Part shown: piece by piece, positions 35,681-47,361 of the stretch
Position numbering within the stretch: position 1 is the first letter of the stretch
How the letters are laid out: each line of letters starts with the position of its first letter
Assembly (NCBI RefSeq): GCF_036373705.1
Contig: NC_089855.1
Span: 3,496,501-3,560,500, forward strand
Source: Amia ocellicauda
Lineage: Eukaryota; Chordata; Actinopteri; Amiiformes; Amiidae
DNA length: 64,000 nt
Direction of reading: 5' to 3'
Notes under the pieces: model-generated
Databases searched by the model: none
What the model saw: the letters and a program-made list of their open reading frames with translations, nothing else
Told to the model about the DNA's origin: nothing
Made by a program: the position numbers and the translations under genes

Positions 35681-36661
35681 TTATTTGGCAGCCCTGACAG
35701 TGTTCTTGGCACTGTGTGGAAATAAACATTTGATTATAATGTACCTCTGAGCTGCTGCCATTATCTTCTTATTCCTTAAGCTGTAGATGATGGGATTTAC
35801 CAGGGGGGTGAGGAAGTAGTTAAGCCCACCAATGAAAATGCGACCAATGGGGGAAATGCTGTCGACTCTCAGCCCTATATACACCACAGCCGAGGAGACG
35901 TAGTACAGCACCACCAGCACTATGTGGGAGGAGCACATGTTGAAGGCCTTCTTACAGCTCTCCATGGATTTCATTTTCACCACCGCTATTATGATCCTGC
36001 AGTAGGTAAACAGCACAAACAGAAATGGCCCCCAGTCAACCACCATGGTGAGAAACAGGGCTAAATTCACCTGGGCTGTCACATCAGCGCAGGCTAGAGA
36101 CAATACAGTGGGGTAGTCACAGAAACAATGTAAGACATAGTTGGAGGTACAGTATGGCACTGAACTGGCCAGGGCCACAGACACCACAGGGAGGAGGAAG
36201 CCCAGCAGCCAGACTGTGGACGTCATCCTTAGGCACACCTTGGTGCTGATGATGGTGTTGTAATGCAGGGGCTTCACCACAGCCACGTACCGGTCATAAG
36301 CCATGGCTGCCACGAGGAATATTTCTACAGTGGCAACTGAGATGATGAAGTACATCTGCAGGATGCAGCCTGCGATAGAGATGGTCCTGTAGTGGCCCCA
36401 CAGCACTGCCAACAGCTTGGGTATCATGGCAGTTGTCAGCAGCACATCCAGGAGAGCCAGGTTCCACAGGAAGATGTACATGGGTGTGTGGAGCCGGATG
36501 TCCAGAGACACCAGCACCACGATCAGCAGGTTCCCCAGAATGGTGGCCAGGAATAGGAGGAGAAACATGAAGAAGAGTGTGGTGTAGTTCTCCTGAAGGC
36601 CTGGCATTCCCACAATAATGAAATAGGTGGCTGAGGGCAGTGAGGTGTTGGGGTTGCTCAT
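35681..36661 (-). CDS. olfactory receptor, intact (OR3)
   Basis: A complete 326-residue odorant receptor, the closest relative of pseudogene OR1. Sequons are NTS at residue 5 and NYT at 25, the second absent from its paralogues. TM1 has GN at 43-44, HTPMY is at 58-62, Cys99 starts TM3, and MAYDRY at 120-125 is followed by VAVVKPLHYN. TM6 begins with KAFNMCSSH where paralogues have KAFYMCSSH. TM7 ends PLVNPIIYSLRN near 286-297. The C-terminal tail differs from OR2, OR4 and OR5 in reading YIIIKCLFPH. The ATG follows a conserved acceptor by 20 bases. The hexamer overlapping the stop is AATAAC rather than AATAAA. It lies on the minus strand like the other ORs. Confidence 0.97.
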   Translation of the reverse strand: MSNPNTSLPSATYFIIVGMPGLQENYTTLFFMFLLLFLATILGNLLIVVLVSLDIRLHTPMYIFLWNLALLDVLLTTAMIPKLLAVLWGHYRTISIAGCILQMYFIISVATVEIFLVAAMAYDRYVAVVKPLHYNTIISTKVCLRMTSTVWLLGFLLPVVSVALASSVPYCTSNYVLHCFCDYPTVLSLACADVTAQVNLALFLTMVVDWGPFLFVLFTYCRIIIAVVKMKSMESCKKAFNMCSSHIVLVVLYYVSSAVVYIGLRVDSISPIGRIFIGGLNYFLTPLVNPIIYSLRNKKIMAAAQRYIIIKCLFPHSAKNTVRAAK

Positions 36662-36681
36662 GGCTCAGTGCTACACAGGAT

Positions 36682-36715
36682 CTGTGAAGAGAAGAGGGGC
36701 ACCTGGGAGGGCAGA
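36682..36715 (-). promoter_or_regulatory. conserved splice acceptor upstream of OR3 ATG
   Basis: The minus-strand tract ends cccctcttctcttcacag with the AG 20 bases before the ATG. Confidence 0.65.
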
Positions 36716-37043
36716 GGGACACTGGCTCAGTTATGCATTTATTTTATTTAAGCAGTAAACAGCCAAGAAGTGTAAGTCTGGGAGGCACAACCAGCAGGAG
36801 ACTGTGTGGGTCCTGGCCTGCTGGCCCCACTCCAGCCCAGGAGCCCATCCAACTGGGAAGACACTGGGAGAGTGTGTAGGAAGTGGGTACCAGCAGGCAT
36901 TATCCCCAGTATCAGTACTGGATAGTTCCCAGCATATGCCTGCTGATGGCTCCCCTGCATCGGACAGCTGCAGCACCATGGAGAACAGCTAGAGGCAAAA
37001 AGGGGTAGCTGACTGCACTTCTCCTCATGACGAGGGAGGCTTA

Positions 37044-38531
37044 CAGTGAGGGAAAAAAGTATTTGATCCCCTGCTTATTTTGTACGTTTTCCCACTGATA
37101 AAGAAATGATCAGTCTATAATTTTAATGGTAGGTGTATTTTAAAAGTGAGAGACAGAATAACAGCAAAAAAATCCAGAAAAACGCATTTCAAAAAAGTTA
37201 TAAATTGATTTGCATGTTAATGAGGGAAATAAGTATTTGATCCCCTATCAATCAGCAAGATTTCTGGCTCCCAGGTGTCTTTTATACAGGTAAGGAGCTG
37301 AGATTAGGAGCACTCTCTTAAAGGGAGTGCTCCTAATCTCAGCTCGTTACCTGTATAAAAGACACCTGTCCACAGAAGCAATCAATCAATCAGATTCCAA
37401 GACCTTCGCCAAGCAGCTTGGTGAGAAGGTGACAACAGTTGGTGCGATTATTCGCAAATGGAAGAAACACAAAATAACTGTCAGTCTCCCTCGGTCTGGG
37501 GCTCCATGCAAGATCTCACCTCGTGGAGTTTCAATGATCATGAGAATGGTGAGGAATCAGCCCAGAGCTACACGGGAGGATCTTGTTAATGATCTCAAGG
37601 CAGCTGGGACCATAGTCACCAAGAAAACAATTGGTAACACACTACGCCGTGAAGGACTGAAATCCTGCAGCGCCCGCAAAGCCCCCCTGCTCAAGTAAGC
37701 ACATGTACAGGCCCGTCTGAAGTTTGCCAATGAACATCTGAATGATTCAGAGGAGAACTGGGTGAAAGTGGTCTCAGATGAGACCAAAATCAAAATCAAG
37801 CTCTTTGGCATCAACTAAACTCAACTTGGAGGAGGAGGAATGACCATCCACACCGTCAAACATGGAGGTGGAAACATTATGCTTTGGGGGGGTTTTTCTG
37901 CTAAGGGGACAGGACAACTGCACCGCATCAAAGGGACGATGGATGGGGCCATGTACCGTCAAATCTTGGGTGAGAACCTCCTTCCCTCAGCCAGGGCATT
38001 GAAAATGGGTCGTGGATGGGTATTCCAGCATGACAATGACCCAAAACACACAGCCAAGGCAACAAAGGAGTGGCTCAAGAAGAAGCACATTATGGTCCTG
38101 GAGTGGCCTAGCCAGTCTCCAGACCTTAATCCCATAGAAAATCTGTGGAGGGAGCTGAAGGTTCGAGTTGCCAAACGTCAGCCTCGAAACCTTAATGACT
38201 TTGAGAGGATCTGCAAAGAGGTGTGGGACAAAATCCCTCCTGAGATGTGTGCAAACCTGGAGGCCAACTACAAGAAACGTGTGACCTCTGTGATTGCCAA
38301 CAAGGGTTTTGCCACCAAGTACTAAGTCGAAGGGGTCAAATACTTATTTACCTCATTAACATGCAAATCAATTTATACGTTTTTTAAAATGCATTTTTCT
38401 GGATTTTTTTGTTGTTATTCTATCTCTCATTGTTAAAATACACCTACCATTAAAATTATAGACTGATCATTTCTTTGTCAGTGGGCAAACGTACAAAATC
38501 AGCAAGGGATCAAATACTTTTTCCCCCACTG
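37044..38531 (+). mobile_element. Tc1-like element, family A/B, longer copy
   Basis: TIRs cagtgagggaaaaaagtatt are flanked by TA (37042-37043 and 38532-38533). The element inserted in the OR3 upstream region. It contains a hairpin of two 48-base arms (37272-37319 and 37321-37368) with two mismatches. Confidence 0.93.
37381..38325 (+). pseudogene. Tc1-like transposase, family A/B, two stops and N-terminal deletion
   Basis: The start with the first helix of the DNA-binding domain is deleted: the sequence passes from the leader straight to [20 protein letters not shown]. The frame then holds the remainder, with TAA at 37696-37698 and TAA at 37816-37818 the only stops. Catalytic residues are readable: [15 protein letters not shown] and [15 protein letters not shown]. 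It ends [11 protein letters not shown]. The parts on either side of the stops are in one frame. Confidence 0.88.
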
Positions 38532-38533
38532 TA

Positions 38534-39176
38534 TATAAGAGCCCTGCTCTCTCCCTGGCAGTTGGGTTCAGCTCTGCTGCTGTACAAAGCTAGTGCTGGC
38601 TAACCTGGAGCTCCCTTTTCACAGCCTCTGATGACTCCACCTGGGAGGAGCTCTATATCTGGTCAGAACCACCAGCTGTTCAATAACCTGCCCCCTCAGG
38701 AGGGAACTCAACTGGAAAGAAGACACCCTCTTCACACCCCCAATAAGCCCTGAAGGCAAAGATGCCTACTTTAATTGCAAACAGTTTCTTGTTTATCCTG
38801 CACTGCCAGGCGCACCCACCTGGCTCACACAAGAAAAAAAAAAAAAAAAAGACCTGCTATTACTTTGATTTCAATCTCTCTTTTCAATTGTATAACAAAA
38901 TGTATGACAAGTGGTCATTAAAAATAATAATCTTCAACTATTGCTTTTACATGTGAAATAATAATTTAAAGTTAAATGAATGTAATTGAAGTTCCCATGT
39001 CCCAATATACTGTATATACAGTGGCATCCAGATTCATTCATAGCCCTGAATAAATAGGAACAAAAAACTTAATATCAAAGAAAGATTTATGGATTGCATT
39101 ATGTGTTCTGGTGAAGAAAGTCTAAGAATGTGATACTGTAATCTTATTGCATTGCACACAGCAAAGTCATTTTAGT

Positions 39177-39247
<71 letters not shown>

Positions 39248-39853
39248 TAATTCCAGATAACATGAGGGTCAAATTTATTTAAACCTCTAAGTGTTCTTTA
39301 AAGTCCAACAATAACATCTACAAAAACATTCTGCTCTGTTGAAGTTCAGTCGGATCTTCTGGAACTATATAGTGACCTCCTGAAAGTTTCCTGTATTAAA
39401 GTAAGTTATTCAGGAATTAATAAATCTGGAGGACACTGTTACTGTTTGTGAATGTATTTTGCTAACAAATATATATGTATTAAAATGAAAAATATTACAT
39501 TTTAGGGTTTAAAATATATGTTTACAAGTCTATTTACAAACATATTGATATATACAATATATCTTGCATATAGAAAAATATAAATAATGAATGTGATGTA
39601 ATTGATTTATGACACATATATTAGAAAAATATTTAGAAAGCATTGTACTGGTGAAAATCTGCCAAGGATATAATTGGAGTGTCATTGAATATCATCACTT
39701 AAGATCTTGACATGTAATGGGATAAAACTAAATCTAATTATGTGGTAGAATATGGATTTAAAACATATTTTAAAAGAAGTTCAAACCTCCAGAAGTCAGT
39801 TCGTGGCTGTGGTCTGTGGCTCTCAGTGTGGAGTGACGTTCAGTGCCAGGTAC
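38534..39853. repeat. OR upstream region, unit 3
   Basis: No gene. From about 38860 the sequence corresponds to the upstream regions of the other ORs (ttttcaattgtataac, cccaatatactgtatataca, gaagttcaaacctccagaag). An A17 run lies at about 38835 and an (AAT)n microsatellite at 39181-39246. Confidence 0.7.
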
Positions 39854-39936
39854 CTGGGCTGTGTGTCTGTTCACTTCACTCTTCAGCTCCAGTCACAGCT
39901 CTTCTGGACCAGACTCTTCACCTGTCGGTTTTTATG
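39854..39936 (-). promoter_or_regulatory. candidate OR leader promoter/exon, unit 3
   Basis: This is the conserved block described for unit 2. The TATA-like cataaaaa is at 39929-39936 and the possible donor cagcccag|gtacct ends at 39854. Subtracting the Tc1 insertion, it lies about 1.7 kb from the OR3 start. Confidence 0.3.
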
Positions 39937-40049
39937 GGCGTCCTCTCGCGCTGACCCCAGAGGCTGCTTTCTGCAGTGCTGCAGTCTTTATTAACCCTCA
40001 GAGAGACACAGAGAAGGGGAGCACCAAAGGGAACAGACTACAAGGTGTA

Positions 40050-41053
40050 TGAAGAACCCAGTCTGGATGCATAGATGATCAATGTATTTATTTAACATGC
40101 CAGACCTGGAAGGGCCCCAACATGGAAGCACTCTACCTCTGCAGAGACTTACTGAACAGCAGAAGTGGACAGCCTTTTATACATTGCAGGGCATGTGGGT
40201 CTGTGGCCAAGGTCTATCACTGGGGGTTTGCCAGAGTGTTATCTTGAAGTCAGATTTCTGACCCTTGTAATGTTCATGGTAGTCTTCCTCGGAAGAGGTG
40301 TGGGATCCAAAGAACAGATGTCTTCCTTTGATATACTAGGAAAGGTCCGATCCCACGGTCGTCATTTAACAACTGTCAATCGCTCATTAACAAAAACAGT
40401 TCCTGCCTATCTGGAGAAAAGATTAAGTCCACAAACAGACTTTTAACAAACAGCTGTGGGCCCTCTCTCTCTCTGCAGTTTGATCCTTTCTATTATTGTC
40501 AGGAATGTCCAGAGGGTATGCCCTGAACAAGCATAATACATTGACTTTGCTTGGTCTGCATATTATTATTAATATAAAACATAATACAGTTTATATAAAA
40601 CATTAATAACGACTCTTCAGCATCTTGGTGGGAATTCAGAGTCTGACATTCAAAGGCAGCAGGATCAAGCACAACAAAACCATCAATCATAAGAAAAAAC
40701 AATTTAAAAACCGTGAGCTTGAAAATACAAACTGATTTTTTGTTTTTTTTGAGAGTGTATTAAGTAATAATGATACTTATATTGTACAATGGTTTTTGGA
40801 TGTCTACATTATGCTGACATGTTTTCTTCACTTTTTAAACACAAGAGAAGAGAAGCACAGGCAGTAAACAGCAAAGTAAAGGTATTGTCACGTTTCCCAC
40901 CAGCCGCTGAAGCAGTGTGTGACAGGTGGGCATTGTGAGTGTGAATGAAGTAAATCGAAGGAATTTGAAGTAATTTGATTACATTTGAATCTTTAAATTG
41001 TGTGACTGATAAAAATAATATATATCTTAATAAGATAATTTCCTTATACAATT
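40050..41053. other. insertion in unit 3 and upstream remainder, no gene
   Basis: Between about 40045 and 40600 the sequence has no counterpart in unit 4, so it looks like an insertion, possibly a solo terminal repeat; its ends could not be set. From about 40615 (agcatcttggtgggaattca) similarity with unit 4 (50040) resumes. Confidence 0.45.
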
Positions 41054-41395
41054 TTATACTTAAAACCCATCCATCTTTTAAACTGCTTATCCTGGTGAGG
41101 GTGACAGGGAAACCAGAGCTGATCCCAGCAGGCATAGGGCACAAGGCAGGAATACACCCAGGATGGGACACCAGGCCATCACTGGGCAACACACATACCT
41201 ACAGGGCAATTTAGAGAAGCTAATTAACCTAACCTGCATGTCTTTGGACAGTGGGAGGAAACCAGAGTGCCTAGAGGAAACCCACACAGACACAAGGAGA
41301 ACATGCAAACTCCACATAGACAGGCACCCCAATCCAAGACTGGAACCTGGGACTGCTGGAGCTGTGAGGCAGCAGCAGCAAACCACCACACCACC
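41054..41395. repeat. common fish LINE 3' region
   Basis: The stretch includes aaactgcttatcctggtgag, ttaacctaacctgcatgtct and ggaaacccacacagacacaa, a very widespread 3' region of fish non-LTR elements. No coding part is attached. The clade is uncertain. Confidence 0.65.
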
Positions 41396-41792
41396 ATTTA
41401 AAACCTGTTAAGGTATAACTTGATTGCCAGTCAAAACCCTTCAGGTACATGTGGATCGCTTCCCAAGTGTATCACAACAACAGTAGGAACCCTTCAGTGC
41501 ATTAAGAGCCCGGGAAGTAAAGTCACCGACACAATGCCAGATCGTTTGTCTTCAGTTTATTTTTGCAACACACACTTTTATACATGTCAGAAATCTGATT
41601 GCCAAGGGTTCCGGGGCAGGTACATACAGATATTACAAACATATTACAGATCTAGTTGCTAGGCAGACATGAAATGTGTTCGATATCATAATTCATAACA
41701 CACTTTTCAGTTGACACATCTGCACGGTTTGTCTAGTAGTAGATGACGTGGGACTCTATCTTATTTCTGGTTTGTCAGAAGAGCAGCATGTA
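41396..41792. other. intergenic, possible terminal-repeat fragment
   Basis: No gene. A stretch near 41530-41680 has an LTR-like composition, but no partner copy was found in the window. Confidence 0.35.
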
Positions 41793-43008
41793 CACTCACC
41801 TAAAGGATTATTAGGAACACCTGTTCAATTTCTCATTAATGCAATTATCTAACCAACCAATCACATGGCAGTTGCTTCAATGCATTTAGGGGTGTGGTCC
41901 TGGTCAAGACAATCTCCTGAACTCCAAACTGAATGTCTGAATGGGAAAGAAAGGTGATTAAAGCAATTTTGAGCGTGGCATGGTTGTTGGTGCCAGACGG
42001 GCCGGTCTGAGTATTTCACAATCTGCTCAGTTACTGGGATTTTCACCCACAACCATTTCTAGGGTTTACAAAGAATGGTGTGAAAAGGGAAAAACATCCA
42101 GTATGCGGCAATCCTGTGGGCGAAAATGCCTTGTTGATGCTAGAGGTCAGAGGAGAATGGGCCGACTGATTCAAGCTGATAGAAGAGCAACTTTGACTGA
42201 AATAACCACTCGTTACAACCGAGGTATGCAGCAAAGCATTTGTGAAGCCACAACATGTACAACCTTGAGGCGGATGGGCTACAACAGCAGAAGACCCCAC
42301 CGGGTACCACTCATCTCCACTACAATTAGGAAAAAGAGGCTACAATTTGCACAAGCTCACCAAAATTGGACAGTTGAAGACTGGAAAAATGTTGCCTGGT
42401 CTGATGAGTCTCGATTTCTGTTGAGACATTCAGATGGTAGAGTCTAATAATAAACATAATGAGAACATGGATCCATCATGCCTTGTTACCACTGTGCAGG
42501 CTGGTGGTGGTGGTGTAATGGTGTGGGGGATGTTTTCTTGGCACACTTTAGGCCCCTTAGTGCCAATTGGGCATCGTTTAAATGCCACGGCCTACCTGAG
42601 CATTGTTTCTGACCATGTCCATCCCTTTATGACCACCATGTACCCATCCTCTGATGGCTACTTCCAGCAGGATAATGCACCATGTCACAAAGGTCGAATC
42701 ATTTCAAATTGGTTTCTTGAACATGACAATGAGTTCACTGTACTAAACTGGCCCCCACAGTCACCAGATCTCAACCCAATAGAGCATCTTTGGGATGTGG
42801 TGGAACGGGAGCTTCGTGCCCTGGATGTGCATCCCACAAATCTCCATCAACTGCAAGATGCTATCCTATCAATATGGGCCAACATTTCTAAAGAATGCTT
42901 TCAGCACCTTGTTGAATCAATGCCACGTAGAATTAAGGCAGTTCTGAAGGCGAAAGGGGGTCAAACACAGTATTAGTATGGTGTTCCTAATAATCCTTTA
43001 GGTGAGTG
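41793..43008 (+). mobile_element. Tc1-like element, family D, copy 3
   Basis: Both TIRs and TA flanks are present (41791-41792 and 43009-43010). Confidence 0.95.
41941..42976 (+). pseudogene. Tc1-like DD34E transposase, family D copy 3
   Basis: ATG at 41941 is followed by TAA at codon 7 (41959-41961), shared only with copy 4. The codon that is TGA in copies 1, 2 and 5 is a sense AGA here. Around 42445-42460 about 21 bases are replaced by 16, which adds stops and shifts frame. The C-terminal 160 residues, with QQDNAPCHK and [12 protein letters not shown], are open. Confidence 0.9.
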
Positions 43009-44389
43009 TATATTGTTTATGTTATTAGCTCTGAGCTGTTCCTCAAAATATAATATAAATATAGGGAGTTTGTGGTTTGACATTTCCAAGATAGAGTCGA
43101 GAAGACCGTGAGTGTCTAGACTTTCACAGAAATAGTTATGCGCGAGTATGTTATTTATGATATTTCTGCAATAATTACAAATTTCAGCCCCACCTGCCAC
43201 GGCAACATTTCCAGTGAGATATGACAATGTTAAGTCTGCAACTTCTGTTAAAGGCTAATCCTACAATAAGAATACAATACAATGAGTTACATGGTTACAG
43301 TAGGTTAAATAATCAGTATGCCCACCAAACTTAATTATCCCCAACAGTTAGTATATGAATATGTTATATAAAAATCCTTACAAAACCCCTACTGTTAAAA
43401 ATAATTAAAAGGCCTTGATTTAGGAAATGATTAGTTCAATTAAGGGTTCCATTAAGTAATTGGGAACTTGGTTGGAACAAAAACCAGCAGGGTGGGGGTC
43501 CTCCAGGCCAGGATTGGGAATCACTGCTGCATACCATAGGGGATCTGAAGTGGCAGAAGTTGTTGCAAGCTAATATTCTGTCATACAAACATAACACAGA
43601 CATGAAAGCATTTATCATTTAAAAATAAAAGTGAAGACTGTAGTTTTATCTCATTGACTCCTTGATGTGACGAAGGTCCACAGTTAGGGTTGAGGACCCA
43701 GGTGCGGAAAAAAGGTCAGACTTGTAAGGGGTCGAGAGCCAGCAAAGGGAACAATGTAGACCATACAAGAATCATAGTTGGGATTTCAAGCAGAAGGTCA
43801 GGCGATCAGGTGTACAAAGCAGGGAATCCCGGAGTCGACGAACATGGAAATCAGGCACAGGTCAAACACAGAGGAGGTAAACTAGAAATGGTTCCACCAC
43901 TCAAGTGAGCAGTGAGGGTCTGCAGTCCAGTGCAGGGAACTGGGACACTGGGGCATTCATGGGAAAAGTAGCCTTTTACAGACACTGTAGGATACAGACA
44001 AATGGACACCCACAGACTCCACACACATACTCAAACTGCTGTTGACACAAAGTTAAACAAGGACTGGATTTCTCAGAAAATGTTGACTCTCTTGCCCATC
44101 GCAAATTACAAACCAAAGCAGCTTTTCTTTGAAAAAATATCTGGTTGTTATTTGCAGTTAGCAGGTGATTGGGCTCTAAATTAATGAGATTGATAATGAG
44201 GTTATTTAAAATATTTAAAACCATTTAAGATTATATAATATCTATGATCAATACAGAAAGAGAGACATATCCATGTTATTTTTTTTAATGTTTTGAATTA
44301 TAGCTGCAAGTGTACAAATATTCATGCAGACTCAGCTTTGTTTGTGTAGTATTGTGTATTTGACATCCAGTAGCTGTGGTATATAATAT
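43009..44389. other. OR4 3' side, no gene
   Basis: The last 340 bases (44050-44389) match the OR1 3' flank (1430-1660). The interval 43640-43960 looks like a dispersed repeat of unknown class (ggtcgagagccagcaaaggg). A transposon-tail-like phrase, aaaaaccagcagggtggggg, lies near 43480. Confidence 0.5.
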
Positions 44390-45385
44390 TATAAACTTAG
44401 ATTTTCAGAAAGCTTTTGACAAGATTCTGCACCAAAGACTGATCCTCAAATTGGAAGCTGTAGGCATTCAGAGTAGATGGATTATGAACTGGTTGATGTC
44501 TAGGAAACAGAGGGTGTCGATTAGAGGAGTCGCTTCTAACTGGAGTGAGGTGGTTAGTGGAGTTCCACAGGGATCAGTACTAGGGTCTGTGCTTTTTCTA
44601 ATCTATATTAATGATCTGGACTCTGGGATAGTTAGCAAACTTGTCAAATCTGCAGATGATACTAAAATAGGTGGCTCAGCAGATACAATCTCGGCAGCAC
44701 AGGTTATTCAAAGGGACATTGATGATATTCAGGGCCGACACCTGGCAGATGAAATGTGATGTGGACAAGTGCAAGGTATTACATGCAGGTAATACAAATG
44801 TCCAATATAATTACACTATGGGAGTAATAGAACTGGAAGAAGTAATGCATGAGAAAGACCTAGGAGACCGATGTGGACTCAATGCTAGGGTGGATATATT
44901 GTCAAAAGTGTAGAATGTAAAACAAGGGCAGTAATGTTAAGACTGTACAATGCAATAGTTAGTGGAATACTGTGTACAGTTCTGGGCTCCACACTTATTC
45001 CAGGTTTGGAGAGAATGTCCTACTGAGAGACTGAGGGAACTGAACCTCTTCACCCAGGAACAGAGGAGACTACACAAGGATTTGATTCAAGTCTTCAAAA
45101 TCAAAAAGGCATTGACCACATCAAACCAGAGGAGCTTTTCCAGATCTGCAGGGACACACGCACCCGGGGACACAAATGGAAATTGGTCTTCAAGGCATTC
45201 AAGAGGGAAATCAGGAGACACTTCTTCACACAGAGAGGCGTCACAATCTGAACAAACTCCCCAGTGGTTGTGGTTGAAGCTGACAATTTGGGAACATTCA
45301 AAAACAGACTGGATAGGATCATTGGATCACTTAGAGGCGAATGGCCTCCTCTCATTTGTAAACTTTCTTATGTTCTTATGTTTGT
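44390..45385 (+). mobile_element. CR1-like LINE, copy G2, inserted in OR4 3' flank
   Basis: It is 5' truncated within the RT, and its 3' end finishes cttatgttcttatg at 45385. The sequences on either side (up to gtggtat at about 44382 and from aatattttaaatacatct) are continuous in the OR1 flank at 1640-1675, so the insertion point is directly visible. Confidence 0.88.
44395..45370 (+). pseudogene. CR1-like reverse transcriptase fragment, copy G2
   Basis: The reading starts at LDFQKAFDKI and includes GVPQGSVLGSVLFLIYINDL and ADDTKIGGSADT, where the usual FADDT is SADDT. A frameshift near 44740 follows, and the C-terminal part (45060-45370) is out of frame. A block is missing between the QEKDLG-like region and the 3' part. 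Confidence 0.85.
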
Positions 45386-45749
45386 ATTAATATTTTAAAT
45401 ACATCTCCTCCAGTATCAAGGGCAGATTTACACCTGGTCAAGTGGAAGAAAATATCTGCATGTTATTTGTTTGGTTTTACTTAATTAAGGATCTGCATAT
45501 GTGTGTGTCACTTAATACAATGTGATGCGTAGGCTTTGTTTCATATGTGAGGCCTGTTTAACACAGGTGGACTTTAACACAGGTCAAACTACACGGCTGC
45601 ATCTGCCTTTGAGTATATACAGGAAAACCACCACATGTCATCTGGTTATGTCTTTGCAAAATATGTATTTCAGTCTCCCTCCTTTTTTGTTGAGGGATTT
45701 GAATTGGTCCCTGTTCCGGAATGAACATAGAGAATCAAGTGAATGTGTT
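45386..45749. other. 3' flank of OR4, no gene
   Basis: This continues the ancestral duplication unit (aaatacatctcctccagtat, cacctggtcaagtggaagaa), parallel to 1665-2095 and 62040-62611. Confidence 0.7.
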
Positions 45750-46730
45750 TTATTCGTCACCCCTGACACTGTTCTTGGCACCGTGTGGAAAGAAAGACTT
45801 GAGTCCAAAGTACCTCTGAACTGCTGCCTTGATCTTCTCATTCCTTAAGCTGTAGATGATTGGGTTGACAAGGGGGGTGAGGAAGTAGTTCAACCCACCG
45901 ATGAAAACACGCCCATCAGGGGAAATGCTGTCCACTTTCAGTCCTATATACTCCACAATAGTGGAGATGTAGTACAGCACCACCAATACTACGTGGGAGG
46001 AGCACATGTAGAAGGCCTTTTTCCGGCTCTCCACGGTTTTCATTTTCACCACTGATAATATGATCCTGCAGTAGGACCACAGCACAAACAGAAAAGGCAC
46101 CCAAACACACCCCATGGCAAGCAACAGGGTGAAATTCACCTGGGCCGTTACGTCAGTGCAGGCTAGAGACATTATAGAGGGGTATTCACAGACAATGTGC
46201 AAGACATGGTTGGAGGCACAGAATGACACTGAACTGGCCAGGACCACAGACAACACGGGGAGGAGGAAGCCCAGTGCCCAGACTGTGGACGTCATTGTGA
46301 GGCACACCCTGGTGTTGATGATGGAGTTGTAATGCAGCGGCTTCACCACGGCCACGTACCGGTCGTAAGCCATGGCCGCCACAAGGAAAACTTCAGTGGC
46401 ACTGATAGAAATGTAAAAGTACATCTGCAGGAAGCAGCCAGCAAATGAGATGGTCCTGTTGTGGCCCAGCAGCACCACCAGCAGCTTGGGTATGATGGTG
46501 GTTGTCAGCAGTACATCCAGGAGAGCCAGGTTCCACAGGAAGAAGTACATGGGTGTGCGGAGCCTGGAGTCCAGGGACACCAGCACCAGTATGAGCAGGT
46601 TCCCCAGGAATGTGGCCAGGAAGAGGAGGAGGAAGATGAAGAAAAGTGTTGTATAGTGCTCCTGCAAGCCAGGCATTCCCACTATGATGAACTGGGAGAC
46701 AGAGGGCAGGGAGGTGTTGGTGTCACTCAT
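45750..46730 (-). CDS. olfactory receptor, intact (OR4)
   Basis: A complete 326-residue odorant receptor with the same plan as OR2 and OR3. It has NTS at residue 5, GN in TM1, TPMYFFLWNLALLDVLL and MAYDRYVAVVKPLHYN. The ECL2 segment is SFCASNHVLHIVCEYPSIMS, TM6 starts KAFYMCSSH, and TM7 ends PLVNPIIYSLRN. It differs from the others in ECL2 (CEYP rather than CDYP) and before TM7 (STIVEYIGLKVDSISPDGRV). OR4 and OR5 share SPDGRVFIGG where OR2 and OR3 have SPIGRIFIG, suggesting two pairs. The start is supported by the acceptor 20 bases upstream. The stop overlaps AATAAA. Confidence 0.97.
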   Translation of the reverse strand: MSDTNTSLPSVSQFIIVGMPGLQEHYTTLFFIFLLLFLATFLGNLLILVLVSLDSRLRTPMYFFLWNLALLDVLLTTTIIPKLLVVLLGHNRTISFAGCFLQMYFYISISATEVFLVAAMAYDRYVAVVKPLHYNSIINTRVCLTMTSTVWALGFLLPVLSVVLASSVSFCASNHVLHIVCEYPSIMSLACTDVTAQVNFTLLLAMGCVWVPFLFVLWSYCRIILSVVKMKTVESRKKAFYMCSSHVVLVVLYYISTIVEYIGLKVDSISPDGRVFIGGLNYFLTPLVNPIIYSLRNEKIKAAVQRYFGLKSFFPHGAKNSVRGDE

Positions 46731-46750
46731 GGCTCAGTGCCACACAGGGT

Positions 46751-46782
46751 CTGTGAAGAGAAGAGGGGCAGCTGGGAGGACA
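46751..46782 (-). promoter_or_regulatory. conserved splice acceptor upstream of OR4 ATG
   Basis: The tract cccctcttctcttcacag is identical to that of OR3 and OR5, with AG 20 bases before the ATG. Confidence 0.65.
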
Positions 46783-46789
46783 CTGGCTC

Positions 46790-47361
46790 AATTTTCAATT
46801 GCATAATTTAATGTAACCTGTATAACACGTCGTCATTAAATATATTTCATTTTAAAAGCACATAAATCAAGTATCTTCATATGTTGCTTTTTTTCACTTA
46901 ATTATTAAGTGATGTTAATATAATTGAAGGTTCCCATGTCCCAATATTCTGTGTATACCATGCAGTCTAGATTCATTCATAGCCTTGAATAAATAGGTAC
47001 AAAGGAAACTATATCAAAGAAAGATTAACGATTGCATTGTGTCCTGCTGAAAAAAGTCTAAGAATGTTATACTGTAATCTTATTGCACTGCACAGAGCAA
47101 ATAAATGATTGTCATCAAGAAGTAATTTAATTCCAGAAAATGTGAGGGTCAGATTTATTCATACCTGTAAGTGTTCTTTAAATAACAATCAACAAAAAAC
47201 AAATCTACAAAAAAATACTGCTCTTGGGAAGTTCAATGAGATCTTCTGGAACTATATAGAGACCACCTGAAGGTTTCTTGTATTAAAGGAAGTTATTCAG
47301 GAATTAACCAATCTGGAGGGCACTGTACATGTTTGCAAATGTATCTATTCATGAAAATATA
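46790..47361. repeat. OR upstream region, unit 4, first part
   Basis: No gene. It corresponds to 38860-39440 of unit 3 (ccaatattctgtgtatacca, catagccttgaataaatagg) but lacks the AAT microsatellite. The Tc1 copies at 47362 and 47663 interrupt it. Confidence 0.7.

Larger units (their letters stand above)
34300..36800. repeat. OR-containing segmental duplication, copy 2
   Basis: It is the partner of 540-3210, with an extra (ATT)n tract at about 34393-34435. It holds the intact OR3, whereas copy 1 holds the frameshifted OR1. Confidence 0.85.
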
